Assembly (NCBI GenBank): GCA_025331445.1
Contig: JAIWNE010000099.1
Span: 59,759 to 123,758 of the forward strand
Source: Blakeslea trispora
Taxonomy: Eukaryota > Mucoromycota > Mucoromycetes > Mucorales > Choanephoraceae
Reading direction: 5' to 3'
DNA: 64,000 bases
Shown: piece after piece, positions 47,070 to 57,691 of the stretch
Layout of the letters: every line of letters starts with the position of its first letter
Numbering within the stretch: the stretch's first letter is position 1
Program-made: the position numbers and the translations under genes
Notes under the pieces: generated by a model
Database searches by the model: none
Told to the model about the DNA's origin: nothing
Seen by the model: only the letters and a program-made list of their open reading frames with translations

Positions 47070-48713
47070 TGTGTGTTGTTAAACTATTGTGTATATAGAG
47101 AGAGAGGAGGGAAAAAGAAAAAGGGAGAAAAATAATAACAAGAAAAAAAAAGAGTTGCTTTGCAATTTTTATGTGTGTTTAAAGTTTGATTATTTCTCAG
47201 ATAAGTGGTGAGAAACAAAGTGGGTTCAAAATGAGATCTATTTACACACACATATATGCATGCAAATAAAGTAAAAAATGACTGCCTTATTTCTAAACTA
47301 GCCTTTAAAGAAAAGAGAGTGAGAATCTGATGGATCCAAATCAATACAGCTACTCTATCACTTCTTACTGTTTGCATAGGCACCTCATCTTTATCGTTCC
47401 TAAAAAAAAATGCCTCTTCTGGTCCTTCTCAACTCTCCGCTTCATTTTCCGATGATTTGCACCAAGAATTGCTTTGACGGTTACAAAAAGTACAAATACA
47501 AAAAAAAACAATAGAATAGAAGGCTGATCAGGGCACAGAGCCTATAGAGGAATCGTCCAAGTACCTTAAACAACAACCATCGTACATTCAAAGATAGCCC
47601 AGAATTCTACGGTGAAGTGGTTGTTTGAAAAAAAGGCTTTTTGATAGATCAAGATTAACTGGAATAATGCAAGCCATCAGCTTGATTTCTTATAAAATAC
47701 TGAATATGAAGCCATCAGGCTACTCAAGCTTAGATTGGTACAGTAGCTCTTCATTGTACGTTCTGGTGAGCTGAAAGGAAACAATGCCTCTCTCCCTCCT
47801 CTTTTATTATGCAAGATTTATTTCAAAGAAAACTCAGAAAATGAGTATCAAAAGGAAGCGGGAAAAATAACAGAGTTTGCTTCACTTTTTTTTAAAGAAA
47901 GGATTCAATAAAAGGAGATTGTCAGATAAACAAACATCAATTGAAGTGCTATGCACCAACATTCCCACGAACGGCATGAACCCGAATTATTTTGGAAAAC
48001 AACAGCCATGAGTGAACAACATAGACAGAAGAAGAAGAGAAGGGAATTTCATAGGGCTATGATGGATTATTTGAAAGATATTAAAATGAATCAAACATGG
48101 AGGAAGAGCATCCAGTAAGATGGTAAAAGACACGCATGCCTTCCTCTCCCCCCTTCCCTCTTCTTTAAAACGAGCAGGTATCCCTGATTTTAATTACTCG
48201 GGGAACACCATTTTACATGATTGTGGGGTAAAGGATAATGGGAAGTCAGGAAAGAACTTTCACATGCAAAAACAAAGATGAGCTTGTTGACAGGTGAAAA
48301 CAAGCGTAACATTAGATGTGTGTATTTAAATAAAAGCGTTTATTTATTACACTGTCCAATATCTATTGTCTTGTTTCGCTTTCATCTGTCCAATCGAATT
48401 TCTCTATAAAAAAATACCCCTTGATAGAAAAATGACCTGAATTTTTCTATTGGCATCTCAAAAACATCACTTGCTCATTTCTATCCATCCTCATGCTTCC
48501 CCCCTCCCCCTCCTCTTTTTCTCTCTTTGAATAGATATACATAAAAAAAGAATACATGTATAAAAGGAAACAATACATACAAGGCGAGAAAACAAATGGT
48601 TGCTTTCTAAAACTGATCGTCTCTTTTTTTTTAATCATTGTGTATGTCTGTCTGTGTGTGTGTAGGTGTGCGGTGTATCATATGTATAATTCAATCTGTG
48701 CTTTTTGTTTGGC
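47070..48713. other. Intergenic region between UBC8 and QCR6
   Basis: 1.6 kb with one candidate short gene (47951-48118, separate entry). The remainder is AT-rich with purine and pyrimidine runs, and no other gene is seen. Confidence 0.5.
47951..48118 (+). CDS. Possible 55-aa protein
   Basis: An ATG-initiated frame of 55 codons sits in an otherwise empty intergenic region. The product is strongly charged and non-repetitive: it starts MHQHSHERHEPELFWKTTAM, has a basic cluster (HRQKKKRREFHRAMMDYL) and ends MNQTWRKSIQ. It could form one long amphipathic helix. There is no signal peptide. Base composition differs from the surrounding simple AT sequence. It may be a real micro-gene, an exon of a longer gene, or chance. 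Confidence 0.35.
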   Translation: MHQHSHERHEPELFWKTTAMSEQHRQKKKRREFHRAMMDYLKDIKMNQTWRKSIQ

Positions 48714-49226
48714 TTATTTGGTGGCAGCCATGATCTTGGGAGCAGCCTGTAAAAGAGAGAGAAAGGGTCAAAATCTTATGCATATAATAAAATACATTTG
48801 TTTTGTATACTTACACATTCATCAGCACAATGCATGAAGTGGAAGAATTCTTCAATACCTATTGAATAGAAACAAATTCAACAATTAGTTTCTATGGAAA
48901 CGTGGATAAATGATAATGCTTACAGTTTTCACTGGATCCGTTTTCGACACGTTCGTTACATTCATCGAGGTGCTTCTTCAAGGCAGAACATTCCTTGGTA
49001 CATTCTATTGAATACGAGTTAGAATACAAAAAAAAAGATAATGGCTGTGCTTTAGCTAACCTTCGAAGATAGCTTCCTTGGGATCCTCGGGTTCTTCTTC
49101 TTCTTCTTCCTCTTCTTCAGCAGGAGTTTCTTCAACTTCTTCTTCAGCAACGGGTTGTTCTTCTTGAGGTTCTTCGTCAGCGTAGACGGTAGGAATGAAG
49201 CTGGAAAAGAATTCGGAAAGACCCAT
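48714..49226 (-). CDS. QCR6: Complex III hinge protein (QCR6/UQCRH)
   Basis: Four exons (49061-49226, 48924-49004, 48815-48858, 48714-48746) give 107 residues. The N-terminal half has an extremely acidic stretch (EEEEEEEEEPEDPKEAIFEE), the feature that helps cytochrome c dock on cytochrome c1. The C-terminal half has the paired-Cys helical hairpin: ECTKECSALKKHLDECNERV, then FFHFMHCADECAAPKIMAAT. It resides on the intermembrane-space side of the bc1 complex. The start MGLSEFFSSFIPTVYADEEP is hydrophobic and may aid import. Confidence 0.93.
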
Positions 49227-49648
49227 GTTGATTATGTATGAATGGAAAGAGTGGGGATTTTAAAGGTAAAGAAACAAAAAAAATTTCAAACCAGGTTATT
49301 TTTCGAACCAATTTTTTTTTCTTGAATAAAGCTCCCGCACTAACATTCTGGTCCTTCAGTGACGTAGCTAGAGCCCAGCCAATGAGAATAGAGTGCTGTG
49401 TAGCCCAAAAAAAGATTGTTGGCGTAACATAGATAATTCTTATGTAACACTTACAGCCTCGCTCATCGCGCTTCACATGCAGCCAATAAATTGCTCCTTG
49501 TATAGAAGGATGCTGTCTTATTGTACGGTTCAGTATTGGAGTGGCTGATGTTTTGAGGGAAAGCAGGAAGAGGTTTTTTTGAAGTGCATCGTTATAATTC
49601 CTGAAGCGGCAATAGCAAGGGCAGACAGTTTGTCTTTTGAACTGGTAC

Positions 49649-49714
49649 AGTAGTCGCTCTATTTAAGGGTAGCCAAGAATCTTGAAAATCTCACCGCCAA
49701 ATAGAGCGACTACT
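49649..49714. repeat. Perfect 16-bp inverted repeat (hairpin)
   Basis: agtagtcgctctattt at 49649-49664 and its exact complement at 49699-49714 enclose a 34-bp loop. Flanking bases (gta on each side) extend the symmetry loosely. It could be a tiny MITE, fused transposon ends, or a transcript hairpin. The stop codon of the minus-strand fragment below lies within the right arm. Confidence 0.75.
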
Positions 49715-50053
49715 CTATACTTTTCTTGGACAACACCTTCTCAGCTTCAATCAAATTCATATCATTTGCCTTCATAGCAGCAAGCTTGTGCCTGCTAGCC
49801 ATATCCTGGCTTCCAAAGTCAATATCATGAGCATTGATGGCGGCACCCAAAGCAATCTATCCTAGTTACCATCATTTCTTCATGGATTCGCTGATTGCCA
49901 TGCCTGTCTACCTCTGAGCAACATGTTAGTCTTTGCTCGATCTCGGCCTCGCTAGCACTCACCAATGGTCTGCCCCTTGAAAACATCACTATGCTTGTCA
50001 ATTGGTCTTCTTCTACTACTTTTGAGAACAAATACAGGCCTCTCTCTTCAGTA
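49710..50053 (-). pseudogene. 3' end of an unknown gene (fragment)
   Basis: Two in-frame segments join across a 55-nt gt..ag intron (about 49858-49912) with a taac-like branch site. The first reads FSKVVEEDQLTSIVMFSRGR and PLVSASEAEIEQRLTCCSE; the second reads IALGAAINAHDIDFGSQDMA and MKANDMNLIEAEKVLSKKS before a stop inside the hairpin. No start codon or upstream exon is visible. The composition is convincingly coding, but I do not recognise the family. It may be a gene cut by rearrangement or a fragment carried by a mobile element. Confidence 0.4.
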
Positions 50054-51073
50054 ACTTGAGCTCATGTGATTTGCTTTTGCTAATTTAATGAAAAAAGATG
50101 CACTTTGTTCATGTATAATTTTCCTGGTCTAAATTGTCAATAATGTGAGGGAACGCAAGTAATAATCTCCCATTTTCTTTTTGTGCTTTTGCTTGTCATT
50201 ACAAACAACTCGTTTAAAGAATCTGAATTAGCTCTTCTTTGCAACAGCTATTTGAACATTTATGAGAATGAGAAACAAATCCTTCAAAATTACTCAATTT
50301 CAAACACTATAATGGCTCACTGATTCGCTTTCCAAGAACCCATTGCGTTTTTTTAAAAGGACTTGTATTGAGAAAAGATTTCATCCAAAAAAATGAGGAA
50401 GTCTGAACTAAATGTCCAATTGAGGCTCAAAAAAGTGACAGATAAAAGAAAAAAAAAAAAAGAAAAACTGAAGATGATTAGCTTTTTTAGTAAACATGTG
50501 CTCCAGTCCCAATGCTAACCGTTTCCCCACAAAAATGGTCTTTCACACGCAGACCTAGGTCAGCAAAGTGACAAAAACAACATTAACAAACGACATATCA
50601 ATCTTGTTCATAAAAGATAAGAAACTAAGCTCGTGTTCTTGTTGATTAATCTACAGAAAGCGAGTATCACGACAGGGCTTTGTTTTTGCTACATATTTCT
50701 AAAAGCGTTCTTTAAAGAGAAAATTTACTTATGATGATGTGGTATATACGCCCAGAAATCTTTGAATAATTTGACAAAGTAAATTCTTCATGTTTATATA
50801 CGAATGATTGAATGGAAATAAAAAAAAAGAACAGAATGTGGGATTAAACAAAAGTTTCATACGAAAAGAAAAGTATGTAAAAATGACAAGGTGTGTGTGT
50901 ATAGGGTAATGCTTTTCTTGAGAAATACTTATTCATACATATAGAGATGCAGTAGGGATATATAATAAAAAGGTCATATGGGAAATTTTGGAAAGAAGAA
51001 GGACGGTCAGACAAGCTAAATGTTCGTTCAGCATATGAAAGCTGTCTTGAACTAATTCTCGGAGTTGTTGCTC
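50054..51073. other. Intergenic region downstream of the CP2 factor
   Basis: About 1 kb of AT-rich DNA with poly-A runs and a short GT repeat near 50891. No gene seen. Confidence 0.5.
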
Positions 51074-52878
51074 TTAATGTAAATCTCTTGGATACAGTGC
51101 TTGCTCTACATCCTCGTGTATCAACTTGGCTTTTGTATTCCTGTATTGTTCTTGGTTATCAGAAAGTGACCGTTTTCGATGAGCAGATGCACTGGTAGCA
51201 GCTAATAAAGGCGGAATCATCTTTTCTGCAGAATTCAAGACATCGTTCAGATCTTCCATACTGTCAAGAGTAATGTCTGGAGAAGAAGGCACTTCTGTCA
51301 AACTGCTTGTGACATCATGCGACCGGCTGATAGTTGGCCACAAGGGATGTTGCTTAGGACTACCGTTTGTTGAGGCTATGATTTTGTCCATCTGCTTAGC
51401 CAATTGCTTTTTGTCATCCTTGTTTTTTCTCTCTGCTCCCTAATTAAACACTTGAGTACATGCAGCTTATACACAGAAATAAATGTATATATGTACCTTG
51501 TCTCTGAATAACTTGATTTTGCAATAACACTTTTCTTTATATTCATAGCCTTCGGTAGACATGGGCAGCTCCTGAAATTTTCCTTTGTAGTTGCATAAGT
51601 CACTGGGCATAGTTAAATAAGTAGCGCTGGTTTCTACAACAGCACGCATAGGTATGCCTTTTACACCTTTGATTCTAGAGAAATCAGTTGATAGACAGCT
51701 AAAACGAACATACACTTTGGCTCCAAATCTAGCTTGCCAATCGAATGCGATTCGGTCGAAAGAGATGAGTCGTACATTATAAACACCAGTTGTTTGGTTT
51801 TTATCCAGATCAATTGCTCTAGCTTCGCTTAAATCTTCCTGTTGGCTAATCCAGTACTTCCAATAATTTGCAGCAATTTGACGATGGCTTGGTTCATGAA
51901 AAGCAATGGATATAATGCTTGTCAATGCCCCAGTAGAAGCGGAAGGTTTAGCAGCAAGATCAATCAGGTAAGATTGACCACGATTTAGGTAAGTAACAGG
52001 CTGCTCATCTTGTTTTTTCATTACTGCAGTCGGTGCTATTAAACGTATGGTTTAGAAAACAAAAAGAAGAGCATTTTAGTTTATTTTTTTCTAAGCCTTA
52101 CCATGGAGAACAACATCGAATTGAAATGATCTAAAATGAGTAAAGAAAAGAACTTAGAATTTCTTAATTCTTGCAAAATGTGAGAAGACGCTTACGGAAC
52201 ACAGTTGTTTTTTTCTCGCTCTGAGCTTATCTCTTTGGATTCAAAGTTATCTGTCAACATTAACGGCCCTTGGTCCATTAATGATTGGTCTGTAATGATA
52301 GGCGGAGAGAGGAAGGTTTGGAAAGAAGCTGTTTCTTTATGCTCTTCTGTATAAGGAGGAAATCGAGCATGGGCACTTTTGTAGCGTGGATGAAATTTGT
52401 GGTCCAAGATTCTTCCTTTAGAGAATTGTTGTGGCATATAGCTGGCGTGATGAGAACTAACTTCTGCCTGAGAAGCAAATGGTAAATAATTCTCATAGTC
52501 GCGTACTTGTTGTCGTTGAAATGATGATCTTTTTGAAAGTACGGCGTCATACGAAATCTTGCTATTATCATTATCACCCTTGGTATTGTTTAAAGACTGA
52601 ATGGTCGAAGCTTGGCTTGAGGCTGCAGTTGTATTGAACCAATCCAAGCTATAGTTCTCCCCAGGATGTTGCTTAAATTGAGACAGGCCAGTACATGGAT
52701 CATGAACTACCGGAGTTTCATAACATGTATACATAGGTGTGGAAAGAGTGGAACTGCTATCACTTCTACGACTGTTGAGTTGAGAGTAAGCGGATTTGTT
52801 GCCTGACCATTCATATTGTTGGTAAGGCATGTTATTTTGTGCTTGTTGTCCAGAATATTTAGTGCCGTCTTCCATCAT
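51074..52878 (-). CDS. Grainyhead/CP2-family transcription factor
   Basis: Four exons (52196-52878, 52102-52130, 51497-52035, 51074-51439) give 538 residues. The first ~225 residues are a Ser/Gln/Asn/Tyr-rich, probably activating region. The CP2 DNA-binding domain spans about residues 225-430: FQFDVVLHAPTAVMKKQDEQ, PVTYLNRGQSYLIDL, NYWKYWISQQ, VRFSCLSTDFSRIKGVKGIP and CYCKIKLFRDKGAERKNKDD. These match the immunoglobulin-like CP2 fold shared by animal Grainyhead and fungal homologues. In animals and in Neurospora the family controls genes for outer barriers and cell-wall remodelling; that role here is inferred. Exon 2 is a 29-nt microexon that encodes the start of the domain, easily lost in automatic models. 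Confidence 0.9.
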
Positions 52879-55617
52879 AAGGTGGTTAAAATGTATGTTT
52901 TGTTGTGAGAGTGGATAAAAATAGTTGCAATAAGAAAGACTATAATAGGCTTAGTATCAATTGCTCATGCATACTTCTTTTTTTTTCTCAAGAGTACCTT
53001 TCGCTTTTGTTTTCAAGTGATAATGTGGAGGATGAAGATTGGATTTCGTCAGCTTCAAAAGTTGAATTTACTGAGTTATTCGAGAATGACTGAACAGAAA
53101 GCATAGACAGAGTCAAAAAGGAAGGAAGATAAAACAGACAGGCTTCTTATTATGACTTTTTGATTGCTTTGGCGAAAAAAAAAGAATGAATGAAGAGAAA
53201 AGTAAAAGAAAAGAAAAGGGTTTGAGCAAAGCTTGAGCTAAATATATATGCTGCAAATATGCGACAGTCTGGGACGACCGTGTTTATACAGTATAGATAC
53301 TTGTCATACTAACAAAGATAGGACTCATGCACATGCTTTGCGTTTCAAATGCTATTTTCTCCAATCACTTTTGTGCAGCTTTTTTTTTACCTGTCTCTCT
53401 CTCTTCTTCTTCTTTTTGCTTCTCTTTGGCTCTTGCGAGACTTTGAAAGTAAAATATAGTACTGTAAGCTCTTAAACAGAAAAGCATATGATGATTTTTC
53501 TTTCAAGAAGCTCTTTGCTTTTCATTGTCGCTTAAAGGCTTGTAACTGAATAACAACAAAAATAGGAGAGATGAGTGTTACAATCATTAAATGCCATCAA
53601 AAGCTCCTTATAGCTCGAGCTCCTTCAACTTTTGAGCTTCAATAAAGATTCCTGCAAGTTTAACAAACAAAGCAAAATAAAATTACTTTCCTTATATGAC
53701 ACTAGCTGTTGAAGTAATACAATCGTCAAGCTATACAGTCTATAATTAAAGTAAGAAAAAAGACAGAGTACGAAATCTAACTGTCACAAACTAAACGAGG
53801 TTCGAGCCTAAGTCAGAAACTGCTTAGTTTCGTCTAAACATAAGAAATATAGTTTTTTCTCCTTAAAAAGAAAAACCTACTTTTTCTACCAATTTAAGCA
53901 ATTGGTTTGATGATCAACATTTGAGAGCATCAACACCTTGATATAAAGATCTTTTCACTAAAAATACAAAATGTACATGTACAAATGTTGCACGGAATTA
54001 AATCCTTATTATGGCATCTTGAGCTTGGAGATCTACATACTAGAACATTCTTTTTTCTGTGAACAGAGGATTGCATTGTGTTCAGTACAATTGCATACAA
54101 CGTGTTTAACTCCTCTGGTTCTTTTGACGCTCCTTTACATTGTGTAGTCGAAAGACAGTTGTCTAAACAAACAATGTGGCTGTTAACTAATTATAGGGTC
54201 TATCTTCTCCTTGTCTTTGATGTTTGTTCTGTGTGTAACAGAGATGGTTTTACTCCTCAGTTATTTATAAACCATTGACCAGTTGGTATTCAATCTTCAT
54301 CAAGGCTTGTTAATAAATTCTCTTTTGAGCAATAAATTACCTCAGAATGCACATTGAAATTCATGAGGATGACACAGCATTTCCAGCAATCTTATAGGTA
54401 TTTTATTATATGCAAAATTACTAAAAAAAAAAGTGGGTGCTTCATGCATCATCTAGTTTATGTGTATTTGCTCATCGTTTGTGCAAGCTTCTACTTGGAC
54501 GGCTAGTAGTCATCTTAAAACTTTTTGTTAAAATAAAGTTAGATAAGTTCAGCTCACAGTACTAGGACTGTCATTTCCAACTTGTTAAGACACAACATTT
54601 TGTGCTTTGTATGACATCGATTCACTAGCATTCTTTTCTGCCAAGCGTTGTATTTAGGAATCACGTCTTCAATTTATTAAAGACAAATGCATCAGAAACC
54701 AAATGGCTATTGTTCTTTCAATCTATGTTTTCAATTGCTCTTACCCTCTTCTGGAATTTTCTGTGCTGTTTTTTTTGGGACTAGTAACAAGTTACTCCTG
54801 ATATACGTACTTGAGTTATTTGCAAGCTTCCTAGTTGAGCGAAAACACGTGCTATCAATAACATCTCCTCGTCCCACCAGTGTCAAACCCTGACCGTTTC
54901 TACTCCAGACTTGACAGATGCAAGCAACGGCGTGCTCCTACCCAAGGTTCCTCTACTTCTGCAGACAAATTGAGGAGTTTGTCTCCTTTATTGAATTTCT
55001 TTGGGTAGTTGTGAAACAATGAAAGATGAAATAAGGGTTTTTGCTCGCAAACATTCATCCTTTTGAGACACTGCAAATAAATCAAAAGACAGATTTTCTA
55101 AAGAGCATCATTTGATTAAATCATTGATGACAGCTCGGAAATCTTTTTATCATATCTGAATTCTTAACAGATCAATAACCAATCATATAATTAAGTTAGC
55201 TTTTAAGTGAACTTCAAAGCCATTATCCTTCTTTAGCATAATATCCCATAAAGTTGGCATAAACTGACCTTTTTCTTTTTGAGAGGCTGCTGTCGATCTG
55301 TGTGCCTCTTTCCTAAGCCTGTGAACTTGAGTGTGCGACAGTTGTGTAACAATAGAATTAAAAAAGATTGGCGCTGCTTATCTGTTCATGTTACAGTCTT
55401 AATCTCTATCTTAGGGTACTACTAAACTTCGCTTGTAGTACAATGAATACAACAAGTAAAGTCGCTTGTGAATTACCATTGAAGTCGTTGGCCAATCAAA
55501 ATCAATTTTTGTACTTTTAGAAATCATGTCATTCTTGGTCTACTCGAAAAATATATAAAAATGAGACCAAGCATTTCTTTCTGGTATTTTTCTCTTTTTC
55601 AATCTTTACAGTATAAC
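52879..55617. other. Gene-poor region
   Basis: 2.7 kb with no supportable gene, mostly short frames interrupted by stops. The first part is the CP2-gene promoter. A ggttcgagcc stretch at 53803 resembles a tRNA B box, but no cloverleaf can be drawn around it. Confidence 0.45.
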
Positions 55618-57100
55618 ATGAGTGCACGGTTTTTTATATGTTGATGGGCAGGGAAGAGTTGTTGATGAAAATGGTGGCCCCCTGAGCCCAAGGACTAACA
55701 TTGTTAACCAGAGTGAATTTATTAAGACAATTACAGCTACATTCTATTATTTGAAAAAAAAAAAAAGAAACGGCCTTCAACCGATCTTCTCTGACTTTTC
55801 CAAATGCCTAAATTTAAGGATACTCGTATAGAGAAAGACATTATTAAGTGAAGATCATGTACGATACACTCTACCCAAGACAAAATTAGGTATTTTGATT
55901 TGAAGATTGAAAAAGCGCATGAGTGCCTCAGCTGCAGCAAAGCAGTTGGGGGAAGGGAGGGAGATACGCATTCAAACGGCGCAGAGATATGAGTTGAGCA
56001 GCAGAGTATGTGCCCTGACAGTATCTTTGACAGTTATAACAGAACAGGTCAGGAGTGTGTTTTAAATGGAGAGCATAAAAGGGCTGTTGGCAATTTTATT
56101 AATGACAATCACTCTGGATAAAAGTTAGCGTAAACCCCCCCAAGACCTGCTAAGAAGAGAAAATCCGACAGCTATATCAGTTCAGGAACTGTAATAGGGG
56201 CATTACATAAGCTTCTTGATATTAACTCTCGATACAATGATACATTGTACAAAATAGATGGTAAGCCTTTACTTTTGGTTACTTCAATATCAAACAATAG
56301 CCATTGGGTTACACTGAGCATGGGAAGATTGATTGAGCCTAGTACACCCTCAGCTAATGCGGTTCATTCTATGGTTATGAAATATCTAAGCAGAAGCAAT
56401 ACATCAAAAATCTTTGGGAATCTTCACTTGTCATTCAAAAAAGCGATTCACTTAAGCAAACAAAGCTGCTAATTGACAATCATCAGCTATGGTCCTTAAA
56501 GTTATTAAATTATGCTACGTTCTTTTGTTTGTTATACTCATTCAAAACATCCAATAATCATAAACATATTCTTTGAATCATAAACAAAAGACTTCAGTTT
56601 ATGACAAACTAACTTGAATCTACATCTACTGTGAAAGGCTATCGTAAAGAAGCCAGATTACTTTGAAACTACGACAAAAAATATCAAAATTAACACAATG
56701 TGCCTACAACAAAGTGGAACAAAGGGTCCGTAATAGCATGGTCATGTTTTTGGGTTGGCAGTTTTGATCCTTTGGTCTTGTGCGATGGCTCTGTAGATCA
56801 GAATACTTGTGTCAACATCCTGGCCAAGAAATTCATGCCATGGTTCATTGAATTGAGCAAGAAGAAGAATCAAGACTTCATACTGCAGGAAGATAACACT
56901 GTATGTCACGTAGATAAGTATGCAATGTGGTGGAGACATACACGTCAAATCATCCGCTTTGATTACTAGCCACCACAAAGTTCTGATCTCAATTCAATTG
57001 GGCATATCTGGAACTCTCTAGATAAGCTCATGAAAAAGTAGAGTCTTAATGCAAACAATGTGAAGTGATTTAACTCAACTCTGTAAGAAGTTCGGTCAAA
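55618..57100 (+). pseudogene. Decayed Tc1-like transposase remnants
   Basis: A promoter-like leader ends in an ATG at 55618 that is out of frame by one base with a coding-like piece (FLYVDGQGRVVDENGGPLSP). Further pieces follow: at 55919 MSASAAAKQL and IQTAQRYEL, typical of the N-terminal helix-turn-helix of Tc1-like transposases, then NGEHKRAVGNFINDN. From 56700 a catalytic-half relic reads NKGSVIAWSCFWVGSFDPLV, FILQEDNTVCH (second Asp) and, past a stop, PPQSSDLNSIGHIWN (final catalytic region). Stops and frameshifts are everywhere. The order suggests one or two overlapping old insertions. Confidence 0.7.
56173..56227 (+). repeat. Tc1-derived 55-bp repeat, forward copy
   Basis: About 90% identical to the reverse complement of 57410-57464 (shared core tatatcagttcaggaactg). 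In both copies the frame gives YISSGTV..ALHKLL. Confidence 0.8.
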
Positions 57101-57338
57101 GAACTGCGTTGATTTAGCACCACTGTCTAGCTGAAAATATGAAGGAACACTGTCAGGCAGTTATTGATACCAATGGTGGACCAACCAAATATCAAAGTTC
57201 ACTTTTTTCTTACTTTTTTTTAAAGGATGACTCAAGCTACATTCGTGCTGAATTTGTAAAAACAAGAGCGCTTCTTTGGCTTACTATGTTTACTGCATGA
57301 TACAGGATGCTTTTCGGTGTATTAAAAGAATCAGAATT

Positions 57339-57533
57339 TTACGCAACCCTTTTGTTCGTGACTGTACGAAATGACCTCTCATATGTGATTATCTGTCCTT
57401 TTAATTGAAAGTTATTTTCAAGAAGCTTATGTAGTGCCCTCATTACAGTTCCTGAACTGATATAACCCATCAGATTTTCCATTTCTGAAAAATACGAAGA
57501 TTGATTTTGATTGGCCAACGACTTCAATGACAA
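57339..57533 (-). pseudogene. Inverted fragment of a Tc1-like element
   Basis: A minus-strand piece contains GYISSGTVMRALHKLLENN. It matches the forward relic at 56173-56227 over 55 bp (57410-57464) in inverted orientation, so it is a second, partial copy of the same family pointing toward the first. It lies 160 bp upstream of the urease start. Confidence 0.6.
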
Positions 57534-57691
57534 TTCAATAGCGACATTGATTCTGATTGGCTGGGATATTGCTTGTTGTATTCACTGTAACAATACCTTC
57601 TTTTGGATAAAATTGAACAAATTTGTATAAATAAAACTTTACCTTATCTTTATGTGTTTCTTATCTTTTTCAATTTTAATTCTTCTTACAT

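Noticed and set aside
53803..53875. ggttcgagcc, resembling a tRNA B box
   Set aside because: No A box at the right distance, no acceptor stem or anticodon arm. No tRNA gene was found anywhere in the window.
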